Source: Otis tarda
Taxonomy: Eukaryota > Chordata > Aves > Otidiformes > Otididae
Direction: 5' to 3'
Assembly: GCA_026413225.1 (NCBI GenBank)
Contig: CM048560.1
Coordinates: 16,324,001-16,388,000, forward strand
Length of the DNA: 64,000 bases
Below the pieces are notes generated by a model. It did not search any database and had not been told where the DNA came from. It was given only the letters and a program-made list of their open reading frames with translations. Positions 62,759-64,000 of the stretch are shown here, piece by piece. The stretch's first letter is position 1; the number at the start of each line of letters is the position of its first letter. Both the position numbers and the translations under genes were made by a program.

Positions 62759-64000
62759 CTGGAGGACTGAACTATTGAAGGCAAATCCTGAGGGTCTGCT
62801 TTGAAGAAACGTTCTTTCTTACTGTGTGAAAACTGCAGTCCAAAAACAATCCAAAGAAGTTCTGTGACACTAAAAGAAGACAGAATTTCCTGTTGTGGTA
62901 AAGCATACTCCAGGAGCCTGTGTACCACTGTATTTGGGCAGAACAGGTATATTAGCAAATGGATTACAACTGCTTTATAGACTTGCTCTCTTAAATGTTC
63001 TTGAAGCTGCAGTCGTCTCTCTGGCTAAGAAAACCTCCTGTCAGTACAGATATCTAACTCCTGTTAATGTTAAAGAGTGTATGATATTACTTATTGGCAT
63101 AGGATTTAGCTTTATCTATTCCTGACTGGTGCTAAAGTATGAGCATTTCGTCAGTAAATATAAAATTCTTAATATATTTTTGCTTCTCCAGCAGTGGTGC
63201 AAAGCACCACAAAGTGTAGTAGGAGTACTTCAGTGTTTTCATGTGTTGGTTTCGCTCTCTGTGTATATACACACACATATATGCAAATATATAATTCATT
63301 TTGAAATTTGGGCCCAGTACCAGGAAAACTCTTGTCTATAGGTAGTTTAAGATTAATTTAAAGAATCACATTTTCTAAAATGGATACTACTTTTAGTGCA
63401 GTGCAAAGTAGGGTGTTATTTTTTTATCTTGTGGCCAAGAAAGGTGAAAAGGCTGGTCTGGTGCTTTACTTCTTCTTCAATATTCACTCTTTAAAACATG
63501 GTGCCTCATGCTTCAATTTTTATTTATTTTTTTTAATTCAGTATCTTTAACATTATTTCAGACCTATGGTGCAGAGATCCCATTTCGTAAGATGCCTGTG
63601 ACTAGCAGCTCGTGAAATCCTTATTAGAACGATGTCATTGGTCAGCATTAGAGATACCTATCTTTGAACCTTTTGAGGTTACTCTGACTGTGGCAGTGAA
63701 GGGGGCAGAGGAGCAGCAGCACTGTTCTTTCAGAAGGAACTGAGCTCCTTCCCTACTTATTAGCTGTGACATCCACTTGCTTCAGACTCTTGTTTTCCTT
63801 CCACATGCTGCTGATCTTAGAAGACCTTTCTCCCCAGTGCGGGAGGTGCCCACTGACAACTTAGTCTCTTCAAAACCTCTTTGCATGCTTTTTCTGTGCT
63901 GGAATGGAAAACTTCACTAAATTAATGCCAAGCTCATTTTCAGAAACAAGTACATTTTCCTTTCAAGCCTCTGCTGGGGGAGGGTGAGTTCATATTTTCT
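62759..64000. other. Intergenic sequence, no recognised feature
   Basis: AT-rich non-coding DNA to the window end. A short TATACACACACATATATG alternating purine-pyrimidine stretch lies near 63265-63285. Confidence 0.65.

Noticed and set aside
62459-62958. Minus-strand frames rich in Phe, Val, Cys and Gly
   Set aside because: They are translations of the A/C low-complexity tract and have no protein-like composition.
1-64000. tRNA genes, rRNA, CRISPR arrays, prophage, toxin-antitoxin or defence systems
   Set aside because: None of the expected signatures (tRNA B-box with a cloverleaf, regularly spaced repeats, bacterial ribosome binding sites or operons) was found on reading. The DNA is avian nuclear.

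Overview
This window is vertebrate genomic DNA, almost certainly from a bird. It is AT-rich, carries GT-AG introns, and contains three CR1-type LINE fragments, the dominant avian retrotransposon. I see nothing prokaryotic: no operons, CRISPR arrays, phage or plasmid modules. The species cannot be named from the sequence alone.

Positions 296-36031 hold the 3' three-quarters of one plus-strand gene, TGFBR3 (betaglycan, the TGF-beta type III co-receptor). Thirteen coding exons could be placed to the base. Their intron phases chain without a break to give 716 residues plus a stop codon. The signal peptide and first part of the N-terminal orphan domain lie on exons upstream of the window. In order, the visible exons encode the rest of the orphan domain (296-13708), a variable linker and the start of the zona pellucida (ZP) domain (14938-15263), ZP-N (16146-16295), the glycosaminoglycan-attachment linker (18102-18233), ZP-C (18492-22583), a 36-base juxtamembrane microexon (26629-26664), the transmembrane helix (28748-28855), and the cytoplasmic tail with the stop codon (35913-36031). 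A long AU-rich 3' UTR follows, probably ending just after the AATAAA at 39673.

Introns make up most of 1-35912. The 7-kb last intron is the most eventful. It holds an 0.9-kb sense CR1 copy with broken reverse-transcriptase frames (31556-32450) and a CpG-dense segment that could be an internal promoter or enhancer (about 33205-33625). A second CR1 fragment lies antisense only 60 bases past a weak splice donor (15324-15530).

From about 39700 to 64000 I recognise no coding exon or RNA gene. The region has two GC/CpG-rich patches (42125-42290 and 42640-42870, the second with a YY1-like motif), one unusually long orphan ORF (40798-41472), recent short tandem duplications (50648-50881), a pair of adjacent perfect hairpins (62112-62173), and a strand-asymmetric A/C tract (62555-62758). 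In mammals the gene facing the 3' end of TGFBR3 is CDC7, but none of its exons were recognised here.

The most testable points are the C-terminal Ser-Ala-Thr in place of the mammalian Ser-Thr-Ala PDZ ligand, the frame-neutral microexon followed by a (GT)10 tract, the weak donor backed by a CR1-supplied stop codon, the intronic CpG cluster, and the orphan ORF.
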